A stretch of DNA of 6,082 nt from an uncultured Flavobacteriales bacterium (lineage in GTDB: Bacteria > Bacteroidota > Bacteroidia > Flavobacteriales_D > Sanyastnellaceae), in NCBI GenBank assembly GCA_913057815.1, contig CAJXOV010000154.1, forward strand, positions 1 through 6,082, in the 5' to 3' direction. Shown in pieces: positions 1 to 6,082 of this stretch. Both the position numbers and the translations under genes were made by a program. Position 1 is the stretch's first letter. Each line of letters opens with the position of its first letter. The notes beneath the pieces were generated by a model that ran no database searches, was not told the DNA's origin, and saw only the letters and a list, made by a program, of their open reading frames with translations.

Positions 1-47
1 GAGATGTAGAGAGGTCTCGTGGGCTCGGAGATGTGTATAAGAGACAG
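1..47 (+). other. Nextera i7 adapter contamination (not genomic)
   Basis: Bases 14-47 match the 34-base Nextera read-2 transposase adapter, which ends in the 19-base Tn5 mosaic end (29-47). Bases 1-5 (GAGAT) are the end of the Illumina P7 primer. Bases 6-13 (GTAGAGAG) sit exactly where the i7 index belongs and match the primer form of Nextera index N707 as I remember it. The segment is library-construction sequence left in the assembly; the organism's DNA starts at base 48. It ends the neighbouring gene artificially. Confidence 0.98.
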
Positions 48-692
48 CTCTACTTCAGTTCTATGTGCCTGATAAGCCTCTTCTGTATAATCTACAATTC
101 TTATATCATCCAAGAAGAATGAACCGGAACCTTCTAACTGAAATTGCATTTGTTTGATGGAACGAATATCCACTTCATCTTCAAATACAGGAAAATGCCA
201 TAAAGGAACTAAAATTCGTTTCCAATTGGTATCTAACTGCAACCCTAACAAATACTTACCAGCATCTATAAAGTGATAGCTCCCGCCTCCACTAAAATCC
301 TCTAAACAAGCGACTATGGGAATAGCACTAACTGATTTTTCAGGAGTCCGAGCGTAAAAGGAAAGTGCTTGTGTAAATCTATCTTGACTTAAATCTGAAC
401 CTGTCCAATTGCTAAAACTGTTGCCAAAGCCAATCCACTCACAATCCGCCTTATTCCAAGATAACTTAATACTAGAATTACCAGTGTACGCTTGTTCTTT
501 AGTCACTTCAAACTCACCACATTCGAATAGAGAATTCCACATAGTTCCTACAGCATCAGTATAAACTATTTGTTCAACTTTCTCCTTAGCAGCAGGTTCT
601 TCATAGACGTCATACAATGCTTGTGGTTGAAATTTAACCGTTCCACATCCAACAATGGTTACTAGCGATAATATGAAAATAAAATTTCTCAA
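48..692 (-). CDS. Lipoprotein 2 with galactose-binding-like domain (3' truncated)
   Basis: This frame is open from a TTG at 690-692 down to the adapter, giving 215 residues with no stop codon inside the window, so the C-terminus is missing. Residues 1-16 form a lipoprotein signal: R2, a hydrophobic run (FIFILSLVTIV) and a lipobox ending at C16. The only in-frame start is TTG, because the frame is closed by a stop at 708-710, and TTG places the lipobox correctly. The start overlaps the TGA of the preceding gene (TTGA), which indicates translational coupling. Residues about 45-201 look like a beta-sandwich of the galactose-binding/carbohydrate-binding kind: strands such as SSIKLSWN (73-80), the Trp-rich stretch CEWIGFGNSFSNW (84-96), DTNW (154-157) and a closing FFLDDIRIV strand (192-200). 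A similar closing region is seen in the lipoprotein encoded just upstream. There is no acidic surface-export stretch after C16 (it reads GTVKF), so it may face the periplasm. Sugar binding is inferred from the fold only; a catalytic domain could lie in the missing part. Confidence 0.85.
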
Positions 693-1690
693 GGCGTATA
701 AGGTTCGTCAGTGGTGAATATTAAATGATCTACATATCCTGTAGAAACTCCATTTTCAGGGTTAGCTAAGAAAAAGACATTTATAGAAATAAGCTTTGAA
801 GGCTCCATTAATCCATTTCCATTAGTCTCTATGGTATTTCCTAGCTCATCAAATTGAAGATCAGCATAATTCAAGCTAATAAGATCCCATTCAGTATCTT
901 GAGACCAGTATTCATATGCTATCCTATCTTCTGTATTCTCATCAAAAAAACCATCTCCATTTTCATCCTCATCAAACCAGAAAAGTATAAATGAATTAGT
1001 CGGACCAACATTTTCCACAGCTTTAAAACCCATATTGAAGTACAGGTTGCTAGCACTGCCCTGTAATCCAAATGTTCCTTCATCTGGACGAATCATAACA
1101 GATCCTTTAGCCCAATCCCAAGGAACGTCACCAGAAACTTTATAATAACAATCTCCTTTGGCAGCTTCGTCATCTGAACATACTATTCCTCCAGAAACCG
1201 TAGATTGATTAAAGGAGGTCCAATTTGACCCAATTCCATCTTCAAAGCTTGTGATTAAGACTCCCTCATCTTGTTTTAAACCGGTTACTGTTAAAGTGTA
1301 GTTTAAAGTTGGAGCAATGGCTTCATCTGGAAAAGTGATTTCTACAGATACATCTTCAATTCCAAAACCAGGAAAGGTATTGGCACCACCATCCCATTCT
1401 GCATTTGAGATACTAACGTTTTTATCGGATCCAGTTAGTGCTCTTCTAGCACCTGTATCATTTCCTATCAAAGAAATGACCCAATCAGTGTTTTTAGAAA
1501 GTTCTCCGCTAAAGAACAACTCTTGTCCCGCGTCAAAATCAACAGTGGTAATATTTGGCTCTATGTTAGTGAGAATAGTGAAATCTCCAAATAGGTCATT
1601 TAAATTTGGCCCATCTACTACATCAGCCTCATCCTTTCTACAAGAATACAATGCTAAAAATGCAAAGGATAAAAAGATTAATTTCTTCAT
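689..1690 (-). CDS. Lipoprotein 1, two-domain beta-sandwich with EF-hand-like loop
   Basis: A 333-residue protein starting at an ATG three bases after the stop of beta-barrel B. It has a lipoprotein signal (MKKLIFLSFAFLALYSC) with the lipobox cysteine at C17, followed by R-K-D-E-A-D. The K-D-E just after the cysteine resembles the lipoprotein export signal that sends Bacteroidota lipoproteins to the cell surface. Residues about 35-138 are Ser/Thr- and Asp-rich beta structure, possibly Ig-like (ending YTLTVTG). Residues about 144-327 form a second beta-sandwich of galactose-binding type: it opens with ITSFEDG, contains DTEW (265-268) and closes with GYVDHLIF (318-325). D240 to E251 has the spacing of a calcium-binding EF-hand loop (D240, D242, N244, G245, E251). 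C171 and C181 could pair. I do not recognise a named family. It is probably a surface ligand-binding partner of the barrels encoded upstream; binding of a glycan is only inferred. The long opposite-strand frame over its 5' part has no support as a gene. Confidence 0.9.
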   Translation of the reverse strand: MKKLIFLSFAFLALYSCRKDEADVVDGPNLNDLFGDFTILTNIEPNITTVDFDAGQELFFSGELSKNTDWVISLIGNDTGARRALTGSDKNVSISNAEWDGGANTFPGFGIEDVSVEITFPDEAIAPTLNYTLTVTGLKQDEGVLITSFEDGIGSNWTSFNQSTVSGGIVCSDDEAAKGDCYYKVSGDVPWDWAKGSVMIRPDEGTFGLQGSASNLYFNMGFKAVENVGPTNSFILFWFDEDENGDGFFDENTEDRIAYEYWSQDTEWDLISLNYADLQFDELGNTIETNGNGLMEPSKLISINVFFLANPENGVSTGYVDHLIFTTDEPYTP

Positions 1691-1693
1691 TTT

Positions 1694-3400
1694 TTAAAAT
1701 TTCATATTAAACAGTACCGTAAACTGAGACATGCCGTAATCGATAGCCTGATCCACATTATCCTCTAAGTTAAATGTTTGATATTGGACAGTCAGCACAT
1801 TTTTATCATTAAACCTATATCTCAGCCCTCCTGCTAATGTGTTTTCACTAAAGTCATAACTCACAATATTAAAGTCGTCTATGGCATTGAATCTGTTCCT
1901 CTCGTTTATAAAGGTATTCCCACTTACAGTCCATAATTTAGCTCCTCCAAGTAAATCTAGCTTTTCAGCAAACTCTAGGCTAAAGCCTAAGTCAATTAGC
2001 ATACTATTCAAATCAACTTTCTCGAACTCTTCTCCACTTCTTGATGTAGATTCATATCTAATTCCCGCATTAACTTTAAACTCTCTCTTCCATTTTAAGA
2101 AATCATTTAGGTGGACATCTGTTCCTGCCTCGGCCAACATAAAAGTCTTAGCAAGCGTAGTTCCTGTTCCTCTTGACTGCCGGAACATTCCAAACCTTAA
2201 GAAGCTCTTTTTAAACTCTACAGAATCTTTTCTATTTAAATTCAAATAAACTCCTCTTCTATTCGGTGTGGCTACACCGTAAGGAGTCGTATTATTATAT
2301 GCTGCATTATATGCTAGTAATTCCTCAGAAATTCGGATAGAATTCCCAGCATTCCCACTAATTACATCTGTGTAATTCACAGATCTACCTACTACATCAT
2401 TTGTGATTTGTTGGTATAAAGCTGGGAACTTTCCATAATCTACTCTTTTAGTTTGAGCACCTGGAGATAAAAAATCAGCTCCTACATCTTTATAACCCAA
2501 CTCGTAGCTTAATCCTTTTTCCGTGTTTACACCCTTAACAGAAACATCATAAAACCAATCCGAAATAGTTTCAGGAGCTAACGGATCACTATAGTTTTCG
2601 TATTTCACACTCGAAATCCCTGATTCTCCTTTGACTATATATTTAGTCTTCTTACTAGCAGGAATCACATACTTAACATCCATTGTATGCACTCCATTTC
2701 TATATCGTATGCTATCAGCTATAGTTTCGGTAATATCAAAATTCGACACGCTGTTAAATCCTATTGCTAACTTATCACTTTGTGTAATTTTAATAGTTCC
2801 ACCTCCATATAATCTTTCAGGATCTACCAAGGCAGGCCTTTGTCTAGTTATAAAAGAAGTGACATCTATTCCTTTAATCCCCTTGCTGAAATTAAGTCCA
2901 AACTTAGTTTTAGCTCCTTGCATTCTCCAAGAATTTCCTTTGTAGAAAAGATCATAGTGAACTACATCTCTTCTGATTTTAAAAGCATCTGCCTCATTAA
3001 CGATTCCCTCTTCATCAAAATTATATAACGTATAAGGAGTCATTTCTAAATCAATATCTCCTATTTCATACTTCACTAAATTCCCGGCTACACCTTTAAC
3101 TGTCAATTGACGAACATTAAAAGAAGTCCCTCCTCCCCAGAATCCTCCTAATTCATTTCGGATTCTAAACATCCCAATCACCTCTGTTTTGTTATTAGGG
3201 AAAATACTTACCCCTAAATCCAGCAGGGTATGACCATAATTAGCCTTTCTGGTAGTAACAGAATCTAATGCTTCATCTATATCTAACTCATTAGAGAAAA
3301 CATACGCTCTAGCGGAGCCATTTATTTGGAACTTTTCATTTTGTCCCACAGCTTGAAAGCTGGCCAGAATAAGTGATATGAGTAATAATCTTACTGCCAT
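1694..3400 (-). CDS. Outer-membrane beta-barrel protein B (unnamed family)
   Basis: A 568-residue protein starting with ATG at 3398-3400, which shares one base with the TAA of the preceding gene (TAATG), so translation is probably coupled. Residues 1-19 are a signal peptide with a likely cut at AVG|Q20. The rest is alternating polar/hydrophobic beta-strand sequence with no internal membrane helix, ending in ...LFNMKF; a terminal Phe is typical of proteins inserted by the BAM complex. Noted segments are K71-T72...N82..GGF (85-87), EMTPYTLYNF (119-128), SPGAQTKR (312-319) and the closing strands from about L522 to F568. Several of these have counterparts in beta-barrel A, which suggests an old duplication. 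It lacks a TonB box, plug domain or SusC features, so it is not an obvious TonB-dependent receptor. Location in the outer membrane is well supported; whether it is a porin, an anchor or a receptor cannot be told from the sequence. Confidence 0.9.
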   Translation of the reverse strand: MAVRLLLISLILASFQAVGQNEKFQINGSARAYVFSNELDIDEALDSVTTRKANYGHTLLDLGVSIFPNNKTEVIGMFRIRNELGGFWGGGTSFNVRQLTVKGVAGNLVKYEIGDIDLEMTPYTLYNFDEEGIVNEADAFKIRRDVVHYDLFYKGNSWRMQGAKTKFGLNFSKGIKGIDVTSFITRQRPALVDPERLYGGGTIKITQSDKLAIGFNSVSNFDITETIADSIRYRNGVHTMDVKYVIPASKKTKYIVKGESGISSVKYENYSDPLAPETISDWFYDVSVKGVNTEKGLSYELGYKDVGADFLSPGAQTKRVDYGKFPALYQQITNDVVGRSVNYTDVISGNAGNSIRISEELLAYNAAYNNTTPYGVATPNRRGVYLNLNRKDSVEFKKSFLRFGMFRQSRGTGTTLAKTFMLAEAGTDVHLNDFLKWKREFKVNAGIRYESTSRSGEEFEKVDLNSMLIDLGFSLEFAEKLDLLGGAKLWTVSGNTFINERNRFNAIDDFNIVSYDFSENTLAGGLRYRFNDKNVLTVQYQTFNLEDNVDQAIDYGMSQFTVLFNMKF

Positions 3401-5421
3401 TAGAATGTAATTTTTAATTCCAGAGTGGTTTCATGCCCTGAAAATTTATCAAGCTCAAAACTTCTATCTTCGAAAGTGAAGTATCTATGTCTAAGATATA
3501 GAGCTGTATTTTTAGCTAAAGTATAATCGATTCCAAACCCTATTCCTATGCCCTCCTGATTCCGAGGTCTACCTGATTCAATATCTACCTGTGTATTATA
3601 ATTACCTATTACCCTTTCTATTCCGAGATACTGAGCAAAAATTAATTTAGGATGTACTTTTAAATAGTTTTCTATTTGATGAGAATAGTGCCTGATATAA
3701 GCATCTTCTGTAAATACCGTAATAGGAGAAAAGTCAGATTGAACCGAGTTATAGCTCCCTAAATAAAAGAAGTAAGACTGAGCCTTTAAGAAATTGTACT
3801 TATACTTTAACTGAGTCTCTATATTATTAAAGTGCTTGTCATTTATCACCTCTCCATTATCTGATAAATCTGTAAGAGCTACATTCTCAAAAACTCCTCT
3901 AAACAGAACCGACTTGCGATTGTAAGGTCCAACATTTGAAGGGAATGACCATCTCCAGAACCTCGACATCGTTAGTCCATTTATAGAATGGCCATACGTA
4001 ATCGTGTTATTTAGATTTTCAATTTCCTTTCCGAAGCTATTCCCTACTGACAGAATTAGTCCGTTAATATCAATTTCCGTATTTACACTAATGGCTTGTC
4101 TATTATTGGCCATCTGACCAAGACCAAGCATAGCGCTTCCACTTTGCTGAAGGACTCCATTGGCACCTATGACTACCTGAGAACCAGCAGCCGCAGAAGT
4201 AGTTTCGTTAACCGCTGTATTTACAAATTCAGCATTATTATTTACCACATTCGGTGAAATTCGGTAAGCATGAATTTCAATTGGAATCTTGGTTAAATTT
4301 TTATTCAGGCTCAACCTTAACGACACCATTTCTCCCGTTCCTAAATCCTGGTAAACGTCTTGATAATGTCCCATTCCGAATTCTCCAGAAAAAGAGAATT
4401 TCTTTTGCTTCATGAAGAATTCAACAGTATTTATACTGTTTTGAATCTTATCAGTAGCTAACTCATCCGAATAAGAAATTCTATTGAATGTATTTAAACT
4501 TACAGAACCTTTCTTAAAGCTCTTAATCAGTCTTCCTGCATATACATTATTAGGTATCGTGTTATCAAAAAACTTTATAAACTGATTGGAAGTTGAGTCA
4601 TTTGGGTTTTGACCTAAATCAGTAAATGCAGAACCTGCATTTTGCGTCTTTCCGTAAAGTATATTGGCAGATAAACCTAAAGGTAATTCCGTTATATCAA
4701 CTATAAGTCCTTGAACTGCTTGCTGAGCCCATCTTACATCTTGCGAAATAGCACCATTCTTATAGTAATCACCATAACGCTTATCTATTTCTTTAAATTG
4801 AGGATCCCAAGGATTTCTATCAAATACACTATACCTATTATATCCACTAAAAGATTTCATAGTAAAAGGCGTCATACTATGCCAGTGTATGCCTCCAGCT
4901 TTTACAGAAACATTAGCGTGCTCTGTGCTAAAGCTTCCATACAAATTAATACCTAATTGTAAATTTCGATAGTAGTTAAACCCTCCATCATTCTGATTCC
5001 AAACTACTAAATCAGTTCCAAAAGATGTCTTAGATGTTGGTTTACCACTGATATTCAATGTTAGTTCAGGAAGCTGAGAAGCGTCTCCTACTAAAATTGA
5101 TCGTTCTCCCAGATAAATAGGGGCTCCATTAGCAACTTCGACCGCATAAGGGTCTGTGAACATCCTATGTTGAGCAAAAAACCTATAGTTCCCGCTGATA
5201 TTAAAACCCTGAAGAGGTGACGGCTTCACTTCTAAAGTATCTGAATCTTGAGCAGAAGCTTCACTAAATAAAGAAGTACTTAATAAACATAATCCTAAAA
5301 AATATATGGAGATTCTATTTGCTCTTAAGATGTCATCCAATCTATTATCTCGCACTAAACTCAAAACCAACGAGCTATTGCTAAGCTTTTTACAGAGGGA
5401 TGATAACGATAATGTTCTCAA
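3400..5421 (-). CDS. Outer-membrane beta-barrel protein A (unnamed family; start uncertain)
   Basis: The first gene of the four-gene set. The longest supported form is 673 residues from a TTG at 5419-5421; there is no ATG in frame, and the frame stays open back to a stop at 5494-5496. The real signal peptide is internal to that form: hydrophobic core ISIYFLGLCLLSTSLF (37-52) and a likely cut at ASA|Q58. A TTG at 5338-5340 (residue 28) would give MDDILRANR plus this core, a normal 30-residue signal peptide, and is the start I prefer. The mature part is beta-strand-rich, with no internal membrane helix, and ends ...LELKITF, as expected for an outer-membrane barrel. It shares with barrel B the K131-T132...N144..GGF segment (146-148), HSMTPFTMKSF (181-191) and the closing region from about G626 (KNTALYL, FTFEDRSF). 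Residues about 393-440 are rich in N, A, S, G and Q, probably a long surface loop. No TonB box or plug was seen. The cargo or ligand is unknown. Confidence 0.88.
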   Translation of the reverse strand: MRTLSLSSLCKKLSNSSLVLSLVRDNRLDDILRANRISIYFLGLCLLSTSLFSEASAQDSDTLEVKPSPLQGFNISGNYRFFAQHRMFTDPYAVEVANGAPIYLGERSILVGDASQLPELTLNISGKPTSKTSFGTDLVVWNQNDGGFNYYRNLQLGINLYGSFSTEHANVSVKAGGIHWHSMTPFTMKSFSGYNRYSVFDRNPWDPQFKEIDKRYGDYYKNGAISQDVRWAQQAVQGLIVDITELPLGLSANILYGKTQNAGSAFTDLGQNPNDSTSNQFIKFFDNTIPNNVYAGRLIKSFKKGSVSLNTFNRISYSDELATDKIQNSINTVEFFMKQKKFSFSGEFGMGHYQDVYQDLGTGEMVSLRLSLNKNLTKIPIEIHAYRISPNVVNNNAEFVNTAVNETTSAAAGSQVVIGANGVLQQSGSAMLGLGQMANNRQAISVNTEIDINGLILSVGNSFGKEIENLNNTITYGHSINGLTMSRFWRWSFPSNVGPYNRKSVLFRGVFENVALTDLSDNGEVINDKHFNNIETQLKYKYNFLKAQSYFFYLGSYNSVQSDFSPITVFTEDAYIRHYSHQIENYLKVHPKLIFAQYLGIERVIGNYNTQVDIESGRPRNQEGIGIGFGIDYTLAKNTALYLRHRYFTFEDRSFELDKFSGHETTLELKITF

Positions 5422-5525
5422 ATTAGAAATTGGTTTAAGGGTATTACTTTGTGTAATTTGTACACTAAGGTAAATAAAAATCCAACTTACGATTCAAAAT
5501 CAAATAATTTATTGTCATCAAACTC

Positions 5526-5556
5526 CAAATAAAAAATTAAATCTCTGTATATCAAA
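5526..5556 (-). promoter_or_regulatory. Possible Bacteroidota-type promoter for the barrel/lipoprotein operon
   Basis: In the 165-base gap after the acetyltransferase gene, the minus strand has TTTG (5556-5553) and, after 19 bases, TTTATTTG (5533-5526). Bacteroidota housekeeping promoters are described as TTTG at about -33 and TAnnTTTG at about -7 with a spacer near this length; the second box has one mismatch. Transcription would start near 5520, leaving a leader of about 100 bases to the TTG at 5421 or about 180 to the one at 5340. The gap is very A/T-rich, so a chance match is possible. I saw no hairpin-plus-T-run terminator and no clear operator in the rest of the gap. Confidence 0.3.
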
Positions 5557-5586
5557 ACCCTACTAAAACAAGATTATTGATTGATT

Positions 5587-6055
5587 TTAAAACCGCATCA
5601 AGTCTTTTTCATAGAACCTCCCGTTGATCCATTCAGGATCTAGCTCAGCATTGTACTTTTTATAAAAGTTAATGGCGGGCTCATTCCAATCTAGAACCTG
5701 CCATTCCATTCGTTTTACTTGCTCTTGTTTTGCTACGCGTATTACTGCTTCAAACAATTCGCTTCCCACTCCTGCTTTTCTAAAAGCCTCTTTTACCACT
5801 AAATCTTCTAAATAAAGACAGCTTCCTTTCCACGTAGAATATTTAAAATAATAAAACGCCATACCAATAATTTCTGCTTCCTTTTCGGCCACAATCACAT
5901 GAAATAATGGATTTTGACCGAACCCATCCCTTTCCAATTGAGCCGCGGTAATTTCTACTTCATTTTCCGCCTTTTCGTAGATGGCTAGTTCTGTAATCAA
6001 ACTAACCAAGCTACCACATTCCTCAATCCTTGCGTTTCTTATTTCTATATTATTC
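5587..6055 (-). CDS. GNAT N-acetyltransferase, spermidine/spermine (SSAT)-like, 5' end missing
   Basis: 155 genomic residues, from NNIEIRNARIEECG to the stop at 5587-5589. An apparent ATG at 6070-6072 lies in the adapter, and the first six residues it would add (MCIRDR) are translated adapter; the true start lies beyond the contig, probably only a few codons away given the usual family length of about 155-170. GNAT enzymes move an acetyl group from acetyl-CoA to an amine. In numbering that includes the six false residues, the acetyl-CoA pyrophosphate loop is R98-K-A-G101-V-G103-S, preceded by LYLEDLVV (86-93). WNEPAINFY (129-137) matches closely the human SSAT1/SSAT2 segment that ends in the catalytic Tyr (here Y137). 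LFHVIVAE and FYYFKYSTW also fit that family. The protein should be cytoplasmic. The substrate may be a polyamine, thialysine or another small amine; the sequence cannot decide. It is co-directional with the barrel operon but 165 bases away, and a functional link is unlikely. Confidence 0.93.
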
Positions 6056-6082
6056 CTGTCTCTTATACACATCTCCGAGCCC
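6056..6082 (-). other. Nextera adapter contamination, inverted copy (not genomic)
   Basis: These 27 bases are the exact reverse complement of bases 21-47. They begin with the reverse-complemented Tn5 mosaic end (6056-6074) and run into the read-2-side adapter. This is untrimmed library sequence. Genomic sequence ends at 6055, and the adapter supplies the false start codon and first residues of the acetyltransferase frame. Confidence 0.98.

Noticed and set aside
1317..1697. Open frame of 126 codons on the plus strand
   Set aside because: It lies antisense to lipoprotein 1, whose signal peptide, lipobox and domain pattern are convincing; the antisense protein has no recognisable features.
1881..3028. 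Three plus-strand open frames (1881-2249, 2631-2945, 2840-3028)
   Set aside because: All are antisense to beta-barrel B, overlap one another in part, and have no coherent domain or start signal.
4711..4956. Plus-strand open frame of 81 codons
   Set aside because: It is antisense to beta-barrel A and looks like chance hydrophobic sequence from A/T-rich DNA.
1694..5421. SusC-like or other TonB-dependent receptors
   Set aside because: Neither barrel shows a TonB box, plug domain or carboxypeptidase-like N-terminal domain, and both are shorter than SusC proteins.
5503..5518. A short minus-strand leader peptide starting at the ATG of 5516-5518 (about 17 codons)
   Set aside because: It is short, has no ribosome-binding signal or attenuator-like codon run, and is expected by chance in this A/T-rich gap.
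5540..5590. Terminator for the acetyltransferase gene
   Set aside because: The region holds T-runs and near-repeats such as GTTTTAGTAGGGTTTT but no GC-rich stem of useful length.
21..6082. A 6 kb Tn5-like mobile element bounded by 27-base inverted repeats
   Set aside because: The repeats are Nextera adapter sequence containing the engineered Tn5 mosaic end; no transposase or target-site duplication is present.

Overview
This is a low-GC (by eye about 35-40%) assembled contig from an uncultured or metagenomic member of the Bacteroidota, probably of the Cytophagia/Flavobacteriia type. The evidence is Bacteroidota-style lipoproteins (one with an acidic K-D-E stretch just after the lipobox cysteine), outer-membrane beta-barrels ending in aromatic Phe, A-rich ribosome-binding regions without a Shine-Dalgarno, and a promoter-like TTTG / TTTATTTG pair. 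No marker gene allows a finer placement.

Both ends are not genome. Bases 1-47 are an Illumina Nextera i7-side adapter, including the end of P7, an 8-base index and the Tn5 mosaic end. Bases 6056-6082 are the reverse complement of the same adapter. Real sequence runs from 48 to 6055, and the two outermost genes are cut by the adapters.

All genes lie on the minus strand, so they read from right to left. First is a nearly complete GNAT acetyltransferase of the spermidine/spermine (SSAT-like) type, 5587-6055. After a 165-base gap with a possible promoter comes a tight four-gene set: outer-membrane beta-barrel A (3400-5421), beta-barrel B (1694-3400), lipoprotein 1 (689-1690) and lipoprotein 2 (48-692, cut at its 3' end and seen only by reading the frame that lacks a stop codon in the window). 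Junctions are a 1-base TAATG overlap, a 3-base gap and a TTGA stop/start overlap, so this is almost certainly one translationally coupled operon.

The main biological point is the 2+2 architecture. The two barrels look like diverged paralogues: they share a K-T...N..GGF segment, an MTP(F/Y)T motif and a similar last 45 or so residues. The two lipoproteins both end in a jelly-roll-like, galactose-binding-type domain with a shared D-T-x-W and a late (V/L)D-x-(L/I) strand. I do not recognise either barrel as a named family and there is no SusC/SusD pair. A surface-exposed barrel/lipoprotein complex, perhaps for binding or passing a glycan or other ligand, is an inference and not a demonstrated function.
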